Shown here one piece after another: positions 28,737 to 39,045 of a stretch of DNA of 59,063 nucleotides. The translations under genes were made by a program, and so were the position numbers. The notes under the pieces were generated by a model. That model was not told where the DNA came from and searched no databases. It was given only the letters and a program-made list of their open reading frames with translations. Position 1 is the first letter of the stretch. Each line of letters starts with the position of its first letter. The DNA lies in contig CAMHIP010000003.1 in NCBI GenBank assembly GCA_946185205.1, positions 1 to 59,063 of the forward strand, given 5' to 3'. This DNA is from an uncultured Bacteroidales bacterium. Its GTDB lineage: Bacteria; Bacteroidota; Bacteroidia; Bacteroidales; UBA932.

Positions 28737-31366
28737 AACGCACGCAGCTCCTCCTCCTTTTGACCTTGCTCTGCCTCCTGCTGCCCGCCCGGGCGCAGGA
28801 CCGGCTGACAACCCGCATGGAACAACTCCGCGGGCGCTATGACATCCACTTCATCTATGATGCTTCCCTGCATGGCCTGCTCGAAGCGACCGCCCCGTCC
28901 CGGACCTTCGACGCGTCCCTGACGCTCGAAGACGCGCTGCACCGGACCTTCGACGGCACCGCCGTCGCATGGCAACGCCGCGGCCGGAATGTCGTGCTGA
29001 AGGCCGCCAGGCCCGCGCCCGCCGCACCCCGCACCCGCCGCGTCACCCTCAGCGGCCACATCACCGACGCCGCCTCCGGCGAGACCCTCATCGGCGCCGG
29101 CGTACTTTCAGGCACAACCGGCGCCGTGACCAATGAATTCGGATTCTATTCCCTGACCCTTCCGGCCGGAAAGCACCTGTTCCTGACCGCCTACATCGGC
29201 TATGACCCGGTCCGGCTCGAGCTGGACCTGCAGCGGGACACGACGCTCAATTTCACCCTGCACGCCCATGCGTCGCTGGACGCCGCCCGCATCGTCTCCC
29301 GCAAGGATGCGGGCCTGCAGTCCGTGCATCCGGGCTCCTTCGAGATGCCCGTCTCCCTGATACAGCGCACGCCGGCCCTGCTCGGCGAGGCCGACGTCAT
29401 CAAAGCCCTGCAGCTGCTCCCCGGCGTGCAGGGCGGACAGGAGGGATTCGCCGGCCTGCACGTGCGCGGCGGCGGCCCGGAAGAGAACCTCATCCTGCTG
29501 GACGGCGTGCCGGTTTACAACATGGACCACATCCTGGGCCTGTTCTCCATCTTCCAGCCGGAGGCGGTCAAGAACGTGACGCTGTTCAAAGGGGCCTTCC
29601 CCGCCCGCTATGGCGGCCGCATCTCCAGCATCCTGGACATCCGCACCAACGACGGAAACATGCGGCAGACGAAGGGCTCGCTGACCGTCGGCCTGCTCAA
29701 TGACAAATTCCACCTCGAAGGCCCCATTCTCCGGGACCGGCTGAGTTATTCGGTCAGCGTCCGCGGCCTGCATTCCATCCTGGCGGAACCCCTCTTGCGC
29801 ATCCTTCTGAAAAACGACTACTACAACTACTATTTTTATGACCTCAACGGCAAACTGACCTGGCGCGCCGGCGACCGTGACCGCTTGTACCTGAGTCTCT
29901 ACCGCGGGACGGACAACGGCGGTTTCTTTACCGACTACCAAAGCAAGACCGATCTTGTCAGCATCCACGACACAAAAACTTCCCGGCTGGGGGCCACCTT
30001 GAACTGGGGCAGCACCGTGGGAGCCCTGCGCTGGAACCATATCTTCAGCCCCCGGATTTTCGCCAACGCCACCCTCTCCGTCAACCGCTACCGGACGGTC
30101 ATCGACTTCAGCCGGGCCACAAAAGGGGAACGGATCGGGGAAAGTTACGACAACGACCTCCGGGCCAGCTATCGTTCCGGCATCCTGGACATCGGCGCGC
30201 GGATGGACTTCGACTGGACACCGGCACCTGACCACCTGGTCAAGTTCGGCGCCGAGTATATCCGGCACGCCTTCCGTCCGGAAACGCTGTCTTCCGTGAC
30301 CCGGGCGGGAGAAGAACAGACGGTCCGGAATCTGCTGCTGGGCAGCGACTACATCGGCGACGACGCCTCGCTCTACGCCGAAGACAATATCTCCATCGGC
30401 AACCATCTCAGTCTCAACCCGGGCCTGCGCCTGTCCTGCTTCAGCACCCAGGGGCGGAATTACTTCTCCCTGCAGCCGCGCGTCTCCGCGAAATTCGCCA
30501 TGGATGGCGGACTGTCCTTCAAGGCCGGCTACTCCCGGATGGCGCAATATGTCCACCTGCTGTCTTCCACCACCATCGCGCTTCCGCTGGACCTCTGGGT
30601 CCCGATCACCAAGGACATCAAGCCCGTCGTCTCCGACCAGTATTCGCTGGGCGCCTATTATAATGGACTGCCGGGCTGGGAGTTCTCCCTGGAGGCCTAT
30701 TGGAAAGAGATGGACAACCTGCTGGAATACAAGGACGGGGTCATCCTTCTGGCCAATTCGGAGGGTTGGGAAAAGCAGGTCGAGACAGGCCGGGGCCGCG
30801 CCCGGGGCATCGAACTGTTCGCCAGCAAAACCACCGGCAAGACCACCGGTTCCCTCTCCTATACCCTCGCCTGGAGCGACCGGTGGTTCCCGGACGGAAG
30901 CATCAACGCAGGACGCCCTTTCCCCTACAAATACGACCGCCGCCACAACCTCAGTCTCACGCTCGACCACCGGTTCTCAGAGAAGGTGGACCTGTCCGCT
31001 TCGTGGGTTTTCATGAGCGGCGGCACCCTGACCCTGCCGCTCCGCGAGACCGCCATCCTCTTCCCGGACGCCGCCGGCATGCCGGTCCAGCAGGCCCCAT
31101 ACGTTGCTGCACGCAACAACTACCGCCTCCCGCCGACGCATCGGCTCAACATCGGCGTCAACCTGCGGCACACCACCCGGAAAGGCAACGAAGCCGTCTG
31201 GAATATCAGTCTATACAACGCCTACAACGCCATGAACCCCAACTTCATCCTGTACAGGAACGATTTCATCTGGGGCAAAGACCCGGCCAGCGAAGACAGC
31301 CTCGCACTCTTCAAACTCACCGTGCTGCCCATTCTGCCGGCATTCAGTTATACTTATCATTTCTGA
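28733..31366 (+). CDS. TonB-dependent receptor with STN and carboxypeptidase-regulatory-like N-terminal domains
   Basis: STN-like MEQLRGRYDIHFIYD...; LSGHITDAASGETLIGAGV; plug GVQGGQEGFAGLHVRGGGPEENLILLDGVPVYN; outer-membrane beta-strand C-term FSYTYHF. Confidence 0.93.
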   Translation: MKRTQLLLLLTLLCLLLPARAQDRLTTRMEQLRGRYDIHFIYDASLHGLLEATAPSRTFDASLTLEDALHRTFDGTAVAWQRRGRNVVLKAARPAPAAPRTRRVTLSGHITDAASGETLIGAGVLSGTTGAVTNEFGFYSLTLPAGKHLFLTAYIGYDPVRLELDLQRDTTLNFTLHAHASLDAARIVSRKDAGLQSVHPGSFEMPVSLIQRTPALLGEADVIKALQLLPGVQGGQEGFAGLHVRGGGPEENLILLDGVPVYNMDHILGLFSIFQPEAVKNVTLFKGAFPARYGGRISSILDIRTNDGNMRQTKGSLTVGLLNDKFHLEGPILRDRLSYSVSVRGLHSILAEPLLRILLKNDYYNYYFYDLNGKLTWRAGDRDRLYLSLYRGTDNGGFFTDYQSKTDLVSIHDTKTSRLGATLNWGSTVGALRWNHIFSPRIFANATLSVNRYRTVIDFSRATKGERIGESYDNDLRASYRSGILDIGARMDFDWTPAPDHLVKFGAEYIRHAFRPETLSSVTRAGEEQTVRNLLLGSDYIGDDASLYAEDNISIGNHLSLNPGLRLSCFSTQGRNYFSLQPRVSAKFAMDGGLSFKAGYSRMAQYVHLLSSTTIALPLDLWVPITKDIKPVVSDQYSLGAYYNGLPGWEFSLEAYWKEMDNLLEYKDGVILLANSEGWEKQVETGRGRARGIELFASKTTGKTTGSLSYTLAWSDRWFPDGSINAGRPFPYKYDRRHNLSLTLDHRFSEKVDLSASWVFMSGGTLTLPLRETAILFPDAAGMPVQQAPYVAARNNYRLPPTHRLNIGVNLRHTTRKGNEAVWNISLYNAYNAMNPNFILYRNDFIWGKDPASEDSLALFKLTVLPILPAFSYTYHF

Positions 31367-31372
31367 CAGACC

Positions 31373-32416
31373 ATGAAACCCCGTATCACGATACTCACCG
31401 CAGCGCTCCTGACGGGTGCCTGCACCACTCCGATCGATTACCAGTCCGGGCAGGAGCCGGAACTCATCATCATGAACGCCTTTTTGCGCACCGACGAAAC
31501 GGAGCACACCGTCTGGCTGAGCCGGGGGCAGCTCAACGACGTCAATGCGCTCCCTGACGCCACGCTGGACTGCTATGTCAACGGGACCCTGACCGCCAGC
31601 GGCGTCCTGCAGGATGCAGAACGATACACCGAGAACTACCATACCACGGCCTGCGCCTTCCGCTTTTCCGCCAAGCTGCAGCCCGGAGACGAAGTCCGGC
31701 TGGAAGCCGCCAGCGGCGAGCTGCATGCCAGCGCCACGGTCACGGCCCCGCTGCCGGCCCGGCTTGCCGCCGTGGACACGGTCAGCATGGATTCCGACCG
31801 CTACATGCACGTCCTGGCCTGCCACCTGCAGCTGGAGGACCGGGTGGGAGAGACCAACTGGTACCGGCTGTGCGCCGTGCTGGACGGCAAAAAGCAGAGC
31901 ATTTCAGATACAGGAGAAACTGTCAGGAACGAATCCGGGCGGAACGCCGTTTCTTTTGAGTTTTCCAACGATCCCATCCTGAATGACGGCTATCGTACGC
32001 AGGATGACGACCTGGCCTTGGCCGAAAGCGGCGTTACGCTGGGGACAGGCATCTACAACCGCTTTTGCAGCTTTCGGGACCAAGCCTTCGCAGACAGGAC
32101 GGCGGAGGTCGATATCCAGATCCCGACATCAAGCCTGCACTACTGGGGGACATACAACGCCCAGCCGCTCAGGGCTTTCATAACGCGGCAGCTGACCCTG
32201 CGATTGCTGACGCTCTCCGAAGAGACGTTTTCCTATCTGGCCGCCCTCAATGCAGGAGCTCCGCAGGGATATAGTTGGAGCATCCTGACGGAGCCGGTCC
32301 ACATCCCGTCCAATGTACAGGACGGACTGGGCTTTGTCAGTCTCTCCTCCGCCTCGTCCGTGACCCTGCGACTGCCTGACGTGGAAGTCCCGGAGATCGA
32401 CGTCGAAGACTGGTAG
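31373..32416 (+). CDS. DUF4249 family protein, lipoprotein
   Basis: LLTGACTTPIDYQSGQEPELIIMNAFLRTDETEHTVWLSRG; position directly after TonB receptor. Confidence 0.85.
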   Translation: MKPRITILTAALLTGACTTPIDYQSGQEPELIIMNAFLRTDETEHTVWLSRGQLNDVNALPDATLDCYVNGTLTASGVLQDAERYTENYHTTACAFRFSAKLQPGDEVRLEAASGELHASATVTAPLPARLAAVDTVSMDSDRYMHVLACHLQLEDRVGETNWYRLCAVLDGKKQSISDTGETVRNESGRNAVSFEFSNDPILNDGYRTQDDDLALAESGVTLGTGIYNRFCSFRDQAFADRTAEVDIQIPTSSLHYWGTYNAQPLRAFITRQLTLRLLTLSEETFSYLAALNAGAPQGYSWSILTEPVHIPSNVQDGLGFVSLSSASSVTLRLPDVEVPEIDVEDW

Positions 32417-32421
32417 CCGGA

Positions 32422-34089
32422 CTAGGCGAATACGACCAGAATGATCACCACGGCGGCGAGCACGCGCAGGAACATCGACACCGGATAGACGGTGGCATAG
32501 CTCTCGGAGGCCGTACCGTCTTCGTCCTGACGATCGACCATGGCGGAGAGCATCTCGGCATTGGTGGAAGCGCCGGCGAGCAGGCCGCAGATCTCAGAGA
32601 AATTCAGTTTGAAGGCCAGGCGGGCGATCAGGCCCGTCGCCAGGGCGGGCACGACCGCGATCAGGGCCGCATCGAGGATCCAGCCGGCGCCGTCCGCGGC
32701 AAACAGCCGGGGGAAATCACCGCCGGCCCCCAGGCCGATGGCACCGAGCATCAGACTGAGGCCCAGTCTCCGGATCATCCGGCTGGCACTGCCGGAGGTA
32801 TAAGTGGAAATGCGCAGCCGGGGGCCGAAATGGCCCAGCAGGATGGACACCACCAGACAGCCGCCCGCCAGGCCCAGGCGGATGGCATGGTGCATGCCGG
32901 GGAGCTTGATGGGCACGGCACCGACGATCAGGCCCAGGGCGATCCCGAGGAAGACGGGAATCAGGTTGGGCTTCTCGAGTTCCGCGTTGCTGTTGCCGAC
33001 CAGCGCGGCCGCCTTTTTCACTTCCGCCTCGCCGCCCAGGACGGTCAGTGTGTCTCCCACCTGCAGCAGCAGGTCTTCGCGGGCGATCAGCGACACGCCC
33101 GAACGGTTGACCTTGCTCACCGTCACGCCGCAGCCGTGCAGCAGGTCCAGCGAGCCGAGGCGGCGGCCGGTCAGCGACGGCTTGGTCACCGTGACGCGGC
33201 GGCTGACGAGCTCGCCCTGCACGGGCAGGGCCTTGAGCGAATTGCGGGTCACGTGTCCGAAGATCAGTTCCACGTTCGGCAGGTATTTCCGGGCCACATC
33301 GACGATCACGACATCGTCCTTCTCCAGGATGGGAGCGGAAGAGACCGGGATGCGCACGTCGCCCCGCTTGAGCGAAGTCACCACATAGTCGCCCGGGAAA
33401 GGCGCCGTCGCGGCTTCCAGGCTCAGGCCGAAGATGCTGGGATTCACCACCGTCGCCGCCACGGTCTCGATCTGGTCCTCACCGGACCGGCCCGACTGGT
33501 GCAGGTCTTTGCGGAAGATCTTGCGGAAGAAGAACAGCACCAGCAGCACGCAGAGCATGCCGACCAGGTAGGCCACCGAGAAGGCGCCCGCCATGCCGGA
33601 GCCGACCCAGGGCAGCTTGACTTCGTTCAGGAAGGATTCATGGACGACATCGTAGTAAGTCTGCTGCGCCGTACCCAGGGCGGGAGCGCTGGTCACGGCA
33701 CCGGAGAGCACGCCCACCAGCTGGGGCAGGTCCTTGTCCGGATGCAGGCTGATCAGGAAGAAACAGACGACCGACAGCAACACCATGACCAGGGACAGGA
33801 GATTGAGTTTCCATCCCCTGCCCCGGAAAGAGCTGAAGAATCCCGGGCCCACCTGCAGTCCGACGGAGAAGACGAACAGGACGAGGCCGAACTCCTTCAT
33901 GAAATGGAGAAAGAGCGTATCCGTCTTCATGCCCAAGGCACTGACGGCGATCCCGATAAAGAGGATCCACACGGGCCCCAGGGCGACGCGTCCGATCTTG
34001 ATTTTGCCGAGCAGCAGGCCGATGCCGATCACGAACATCAGCACCATCAGGGAGTGGCCCGTACCCGAGCCCAGGAAGAAATCTTGCAT
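32422..34089 (-). CDS. AspT/YidE-type putative transporter (second copy)
   Basis: FVFSVGLQVGPGFFSSFRGRG..., TrkA-C-like segments, paralog of 11914-13602. Confidence 0.88.
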   Translation of the reverse strand: MQDFFLGSGTGHSLMVLMFVIGIGLLLGKIKIGRVALGPVWILFIGIAVSALGMKTDTLFLHFMKEFGLVLFVFSVGLQVGPGFFSSFRGRGWKLNLLSLVMVLLSVVCFFLISLHPDKDLPQLVGVLSGAVTSAPALGTAQQTYYDVVHESFLNEVKLPWVGSGMAGAFSVAYLVGMLCVLLVLFFFRKIFRKDLHQSGRSGEDQIETVAATVVNPSIFGLSLEAATAPFPGDYVVTSLKRGDVRIPVSSAPILEKDDVVIVDVARKYLPNVELIFGHVTRNSLKALPVQGELVSRRVTVTKPSLTGRRLGSLDLLHGCGVTVSKVNRSGVSLIAREDLLLQVGDTLTVLGGEAEVKKAAALVGNSNAELEKPNLIPVFLGIALGLIVGAVPIKLPGMHHAIRLGLAGGCLVVSILLGHFGPRLRISTYTSGSASRMIRRLGLSLMLGAIGLGAGGDFPRLFAADGAGWILDAALIAVVPALATGLIARLAFKLNFSEICGLLAGASTNAEMLSAMVDRQDEDGTASESYATVYPVSMFLRVLAAVVIILVVFA

Positions 34090-34147
34090 AGCGACTCTGT
34101 TTTTTGCGGCCGCGAAGATACGCATTTATTTCCGGACGGAGAAATGA

Positions 34148-36469
34148 TTATTTCCTCGTCACGGTAATCTCCTCCAGCGGCTGGGCCAGTTCGAACAGGT
34201 CGTTCACCTGCCAGCTCTGCGCCTTCTTCAGCTTGTAGTCGGCAGCGGCGCGGATATCCTCGACGCTGGCGCCGAACTGCACACGGTAGGTCCCGGCGGG
34301 GGCCTCCCAGGCGGAAGCGGCTTCGTTGAAGGAAGCGACAGAGTAGTTGTCCACCTTCAGGGTCAGGGTCTGGCTCTCGCCCGGTTTCAGTTCGCGGGTC
34401 TTGGCGAAGGCCTTGAGTTCGCGGACGGGCTTGACGAGCCCGGCCTCGGGAGCGGTCACGTAGAGTTCGACCACTTCCCTGCCGGCCACGGAGCCGGTGT
34501 TGGTCACGGTGATGCTGGCCTCAAACCCGTCGGCAACAGCCTTCACGGCCGGTTTGCCGTAGGCGAAGGTCGTGTAGCTCAGGCCGTAGCCGAAAGGATA
34601 GGACACGCCCACGCCGGCGGTCGTGAAGTAGCGATAGCCGACCCAGATGCCTTCCTCATAGTCGGTGTAATCCACATCCTTGACCGGCTGCCGCTGACCG
34701 CGGCCCGCGTTCTGCGGACGGGTATAGTTGTAGGGGAAGTTGGCGGAGGACGGGTGGTCCATGAAGTTGACCGGGAAGGTCATCGGGAGCTTGCCGGAAG
34801 GGTTGACCTTGCCCGTGAGCACGTCGGCCACGGCGTTGGCGCCCTCCTGGCCCGGCGACCAGGGCAGCAGGATGGCATCGACCATGTTCTTCCAGGATGC
34901 GGTCTCGATCACGCCGCCGATATTGAGGACCACGACCACTTTCTTGCCTTCGGCGTGGTAGGCGGTGCTCACGTCGCGAAGGAGCTCGCGCTCGACGGTG
35001 GTCAGTTCGAAGTCGTCGATCTGACGGCGGTCGGCGCCTTCGCCGGCGTTGCGGCCGAGCACGATGACGGCGACGTCATTGTCCGCCGCCTCCCGGGCGA
35101 TGGCCGCAGCGGGGATGGCGATCTCGGCGAGCTTGCGGCGGCTGAACCAATTGCTGACGGCCCCGACAAGGGTCTGCTGCGCCTTGTCATAGGCGATGAA
35201 AGACTTGTAGTAGTCGGCCAGGTTCTGGTCCAAGGTGAAGCCGGCCGAAACCATGGCGTCCTCCATATTCACGACGTAGGCCTTGTTGACGTCGCCCGAT
35301 CCGGTGCCGCCCGCGACGAAGTCGATGGAAGACACGCCGTAGAGGGCCACCTTCTCATGGCCCTTCAGCGGGAGGGCGGCATGCTCGTTGCGCAGCAGGA
35401 CCATCGCCTCGCCGGCGGCGCGGCGCGCCACCTGGGCGTGGGCCTTGAGGTCCGGTTTGTTGGAGTATTTATACTTCGCGAAGGCCGGGGTGCGGACGAT
35501 GTACTCGAGCATGCGGCGCACGTTGCGGTCGACGTCCTGGATGTCCAGGCTGCCGTCCTGCACGCCCGCGACGATGCGGTCGATCTCGTTCTGGTTGCCC
35601 GGCTCCATGAGGTCGTTGCCGGACCAGGCGGACTTGACGGTACCGGCCTTGTTGCCCCAGTCGGTCATCACGATGCCCTTGAAGCCCCACTCGTCACGCA
35701 GCACGGTGGTGAGCAGGTCCTTCTTCTGCTGGGTGTATTCGCCGTTGAGCTGGTTGTAGGAAGACATCACCGTCCAGGGATCGGACTCCTTGACGGCAAT
35801 CTCGAAGTTCTTGAGGTAGATCTCGCGCAGGGCGCGCTCGCTGATGCGGGCGTCGTTCTCGTTGCGGTTGGTCTCCTGGTTGTTGGCGGCATAGTGCTTG
35901 ATCGAGGTGCCCACGCCGTTCTTCTGGACGCCGCGCACGTAGGCGGCGGCCATCTTGCCGGACAGGAGCGGATCCTCGGAGAAATACTCGAAGTTGCGGC
36001 CGCAGAGCGGGTTGCGGTGGATGTTCATGCCCGGGGCAAGCAGCACGTCCACACCATATTCGTGAACCTCGTTGCCCATGGCGGCCGTCACCTCCTCCAC
36101 CAGGGCGGTGTCCCAGGAGCTGGCGAGGAGCGTCCCCACCGGGAAACCGGTGCAATAGAAAGTCTGCGAAGCGCCCTGGCGGGTCGGGCTGATGCGCAGG
36201 CCGGCAGGGCCGTCGGCCAGCACGGTGCCCGGGATGCCGAGGCGGGCGATGGGACGGGTGTTGCCGGCAGCGCCGGGCACCTGGGCGGCGACGCCGGAGG
36301 TGACGCCGTTCACGATTTCGGCACGGGCGCCGCCGACCAGCAGGGTCGCCTTCTCCTGGAGAGTCATGGCGGCGAGGACCTCGTCGATGTTGTCCTTGCG
36401 GAGCTGCGGCTGGGCCAGGGCGGACAGGGTCGTCAGCCCGGCAGCAGCCATCAGAAAGTATTTCTTCAT
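34148..36469 (-). CDS. GH3 beta-glucosidase/xylosidase-type glycoside hydrolase
   Basis: VLLAPGMNIHRNPLCGRNFEYFSEDPLLSG; GIVMTDWGNKAGT; fibronectin-III-like C-terminus. Confidence 0.93.
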   Translation of the reverse strand: MKKYFLMAAAGLTTLSALAQPQLRKDNIDEVLAAMTLQEKATLLVGGARAEIVNGVTSGVAAQVPGAAGNTRPIARLGIPGTVLADGPAGLRISPTRQGASQTFYCTGFPVGTLLASSWDTALVEEVTAAMGNEVHEYGVDVLLAPGMNIHRNPLCGRNFEYFSEDPLLSGKMAAAYVRGVQKNGVGTSIKHYAANNQETNRNENDARISERALREIYLKNFEIAVKESDPWTVMSSYNQLNGEYTQQKKDLLTTVLRDEWGFKGIVMTDWGNKAGTVKSAWSGNDLMEPGNQNEIDRIVAGVQDGSLDIQDVDRNVRRMLEYIVRTPAFAKYKYSNKPDLKAHAQVARRAAGEAMVLLRNEHAALPLKGHEKVALYGVSSIDFVAGGTGSGDVNKAYVVNMEDAMVSAGFTLDQNLADYYKSFIAYDKAQQTLVGAVSNWFSRRKLAEIAIPAAAIAREAADNDVAVIVLGRNAGEGADRRQIDDFELTTVERELLRDVSTAYHAEGKKVVVVLNIGGVIETASWKNMVDAILLPWSPGQEGANAVADVLTGKVNPSGKLPMTFPVNFMDHPSSANFPYNYTRPQNAGRGQRQPVKDVDYTDYEEGIWVGYRYFTTAGVGVSYPFGYGLSYTTFAYGKPAVKAVADGFEASITVTNTGSVAGREVVELYVTAPEAGLVKPVRELKAFAKTRELKPGESQTLTLKVDNYSVASFNEAASAWEAPAGTYRVQFGASVEDIRAAADYKLKKAQSWQVNDLFELAQPLEEITVTRK

Positions 36470-36486
36470 ATTCGTAAAATTATGTG

Positions 36487-38931
36487 TTATTGGATTTTGA
36501 GTTCATTTTTCCCGCCGTGCAGGAGATAGTCGCGACCGCCGGAGCGGAACACGCCATCGACGCCTTCCGGCAGGGTGACCTCCGCGTGGAGGGCCCTGCC
36601 TTTCACCCGGTAGTGCACGGACACGGCGCCCGCCGGATGCGGAATCTGCCCGCCGATCTCGCGGAGGCCGCCGAGGTGCGGCTCGATCCGGACCCGGGCG
36701 AATCCCGGCGCTGCGGAGTCGATGCCGAGCACCGTGCGGTACAGCTCGATGCTGGGGCTCGCGCCCCAGGCATGGCAGTCGGAGCGGGTACCGCTCACGT
36801 CGGAGGTCTCTCCCCAGGTGGTCATGCCCATGGCGATGTTCTCCCGCCAGATGTCCAGCCAGCCGAGGTAGCCGTCGCCGAGACCGGCCTTGACGAGGGC
36901 CTCGTGCAGATAGAATTTGTAATAGACGGAGCAAGGGGCCAGCGACTTGTCTTCCAGCAGCTTGCGCCCCATCGCAGCGGGGTCTTCGACAATCCCGCAG
37001 AGGAGGGCCAGCGCACCTGCGTGCTGGCTGTAGTTGTCCTGCTCGGAGCGGTCGGCGAAGAGGCCGCGCGCAGCATTCCAGTAGTTCTTCTTCACGGCGT
37101 CCTCCAGCCGGTCGGCCTCCTGAAGATACACTCCGGCCTGCCAGTCGTTGCCCCGCACCCGCTCCATGTCGGCCATCATCTGATAGGCATACAGGAGTTG
37201 CAGGTCCATCAGGGCGGAGCAGCCGTCGGCGCCTTCGAGCGGCGCGCCGTAGCCCCAGCGCGGATCCCCGTTCACCCAGTCGCTGAAATTCCAGCCCGGG
37301 AGGTCCTTCAGCCGGCCGTCGGCCTGCTGGTAGCGCTGGAAATAATGGATGATCTGCTCGGCGCCGGGCAGCAGGTCAAAGACAAATTCGACGTCAGCCC
37401 CATACATCATGTAGTCATGCAGGGCGTAGATATAGCTCAGCGCGTAGGGCTGGATGTACTGCGGGCTGGTTGTGGGATAACGGCTCTTGGTGATGCCATC
37501 GACGCTGCGGCTGATGTCTGCCAGGTAGAGGAAATTGCGCACCAGACGGTCGTCGGAGCTGTTGTAGAGGGTCACGAGGGCCTGGATGCGGGTGTCACCC
37601 AGGTACTGGAGCTGCTCGTAGTAGGGGCAGTCCATATAGGTCTCCGTGGCGCAGAGGCGTGCGGTGCGCCAGCCGATTTCAAGCATCTTCTGCAGTTCGG
37701 CGCTGTCCGTGTCCAGACAGGCATCCTGCGTGAAAGGATACCCCGTGAAGGTGCCATCGACCCGGTCGATCGTCAGCGGCTCGCCGGCCGTCTCGACCTG
37801 CAGGCGCACATAGCGCCAGGTCCGCCAGCTCAGCGTGGTGAACCGCTGGCCGGCGCTGCCGTCGGAGACCAGCCTGTCCTGACGGCCGATGAAGACCTTG
37901 CCCTCGACCTCGTCCCGGTTGCCCTTGCCCGCCGGACGGGGCATGCCGGAGCGGACCGCATAACGCGCAGGCATGTCCGCCGGCACGGCCGGATCCGCAG
38001 ACGGAATGAAAAGCGCCTCCGCATAGCCGACCGTGATCTGCGCGTCCCGGCCGCCGCTGAAGGTCAGGTTGAAATAGGCATTGGTCAGGAAGGACTGGTC
38101 CAGCAGCAGCTCCGCTTTCGTGTTCGCGGGAACGGTCAGCCGGCTGCGGCCCTCCAAGAATCCGGCAGGCACCTTCACGCCTTCCGCCCTGCGCACGGAG
38201 ACGAGATTCTGCTGCGTCATTTCCATCTGCGGCAGGGTGGAGGGGCGCAGGTTGTGTCCTTCGCCCTGGTTGGGGCTGTTGTAATCCTTCGGCTCGCCCG
38301 CAGGGCCCTGGACGGCATCCGGCCAGCCCTCGGTGCTGACGGTGGCGGTGTTCCAGCCTTTCACGGTCTGCCGCATGTCGACCAGTTCGCCGGGACCGGC
38401 CACATAGTAGCCGGACACCTGCACGCGGAGCGGGCTGTAGGCCTTGTCCGCCATGCACTTCCAGCTGCGGTCGGTATAGAGTCCGCGGGCGTTCCCCTCC
38501 CCCTGGAGCAGGAACCCGGCGGCCACGGAAATCTGCGAATCGGGCTTCTCACGCCCTTCATGATACACCAGTGCCGCGATCACGTTGGTCCCGGCCGTCA
38601 GGTACGGGGCCAGATCGACGGTCTCGTAGTTCCAATGCGTGGCGTCCCCCTTGGCGGGGCCGAGGGAGACCAGCGTCCCGTTGACATAGAGCTTGTAGCG
38701 GTTGTCGCCCGTCACATGGACCACATAGTCCGCCGGCACGGCGGGCAGGGTCACGTCCTTGCGGAAATAATATACGCCATAGTCCTGCGGCCCGGCGTCC
38801 GGCACGGAGATCCAGCGGGCGGCCCAGGCGTCGGTCCGGAGGTCGAAAGGAGCAAGCGGGCCGGACCGTGCGAAGGCACCGGTGTCCGCAAGGAGCACCA
38901 GCGCCGTCAGAATCGTAAGCAATTTCTTCAT
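36487..38931 (-). CDS. GH78 alpha-L-rhamnosidase
   Basis: TYMDCPYYEQLQYLGDTRIQALVTLYNSSD; PGWNFSDWVNGDPRWGYGAPLEGADG; TWGETSDVSGTRSDCHAWGASP. Confidence 0.9.
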   Translation of the reverse strand: MKKLLTILTALVLLADTGAFARSGPLAPFDLRTDAWAARWISVPDAGPQDYGVYYFRKDVTLPAVPADYVVHVTGDNRYKLYVNGTLVSLGPAKGDATHWNYETVDLAPYLTAGTNVIAALVYHEGREKPDSQISVAAGFLLQGEGNARGLYTDRSWKCMADKAYSPLRVQVSGYYVAGPGELVDMRQTVKGWNTATVSTEGWPDAVQGPAGEPKDYNSPNQGEGHNLRPSTLPQMEMTQQNLVSVRRAEGVKVPAGFLEGRSRLTVPANTKAELLLDQSFLTNAYFNLTFSGGRDAQITVGYAEALFIPSADPAVPADMPARYAVRSGMPRPAGKGNRDEVEGKVFIGRQDRLVSDGSAGQRFTTLSWRTWRYVRLQVETAGEPLTIDRVDGTFTGYPFTQDACLDTDSAELQKMLEIGWRTARLCATETYMDCPYYEQLQYLGDTRIQALVTLYNSSDDRLVRNFLYLADISRSVDGITKSRYPTTSPQYIQPYALSYIYALHDYMMYGADVEFVFDLLPGAEQIIHYFQRYQQADGRLKDLPGWNFSDWVNGDPRWGYGAPLEGADGCSALMDLQLLYAYQMMADMERVRGNDWQAGVYLQEADRLEDAVKKNYWNAARGLFADRSEQDNYSQHAGALALLCGIVEDPAAMGRKLLEDKSLAPCSVYYKFYLHEALVKAGLGDGYLGWLDIWRENIAMGMTTWGETSDVSGTRSDCHAWGASPSIELYRTVLGIDSAAPGFARVRIEPHLGGLREIGGQIPHPAGAVSVHYRVKGRALHAEVTLPEGVDGVFRSGGRDYLLHGGKNELKIQ

Positions 38932-39006
38932 CAGATGGGGTATCTTTGTGTAAAGATAGCTATTTTACTGAATCCCGGCTTCTTTCCTTTTGCATTTTTA
39001 TTCGGA

Positions 39007-39038
39007 TTTGTACGCAAATTCTTCATTTGCTATCTTTG
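39007..39038 (+). promoter_or_regulatory. Bacteroidota promoter TTTG-N20-TATCTTTG for sulfatase maturase
   Basis: TTTG 39007-39010, 20-nt spacer, TATCTTTG 39031-39038, ATG 39046. Confidence 0.75.
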
Positions 39039-39045
39039 CACTGCA

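Noticed and set aside
36484-39045. N-terminal 854 residues of the 1278-aa plus-strand ORF before the sulfatase maturase
   Set aside because: Antisense to GH78; a consensus promoter and ATG at 39046 begin the real maturase.
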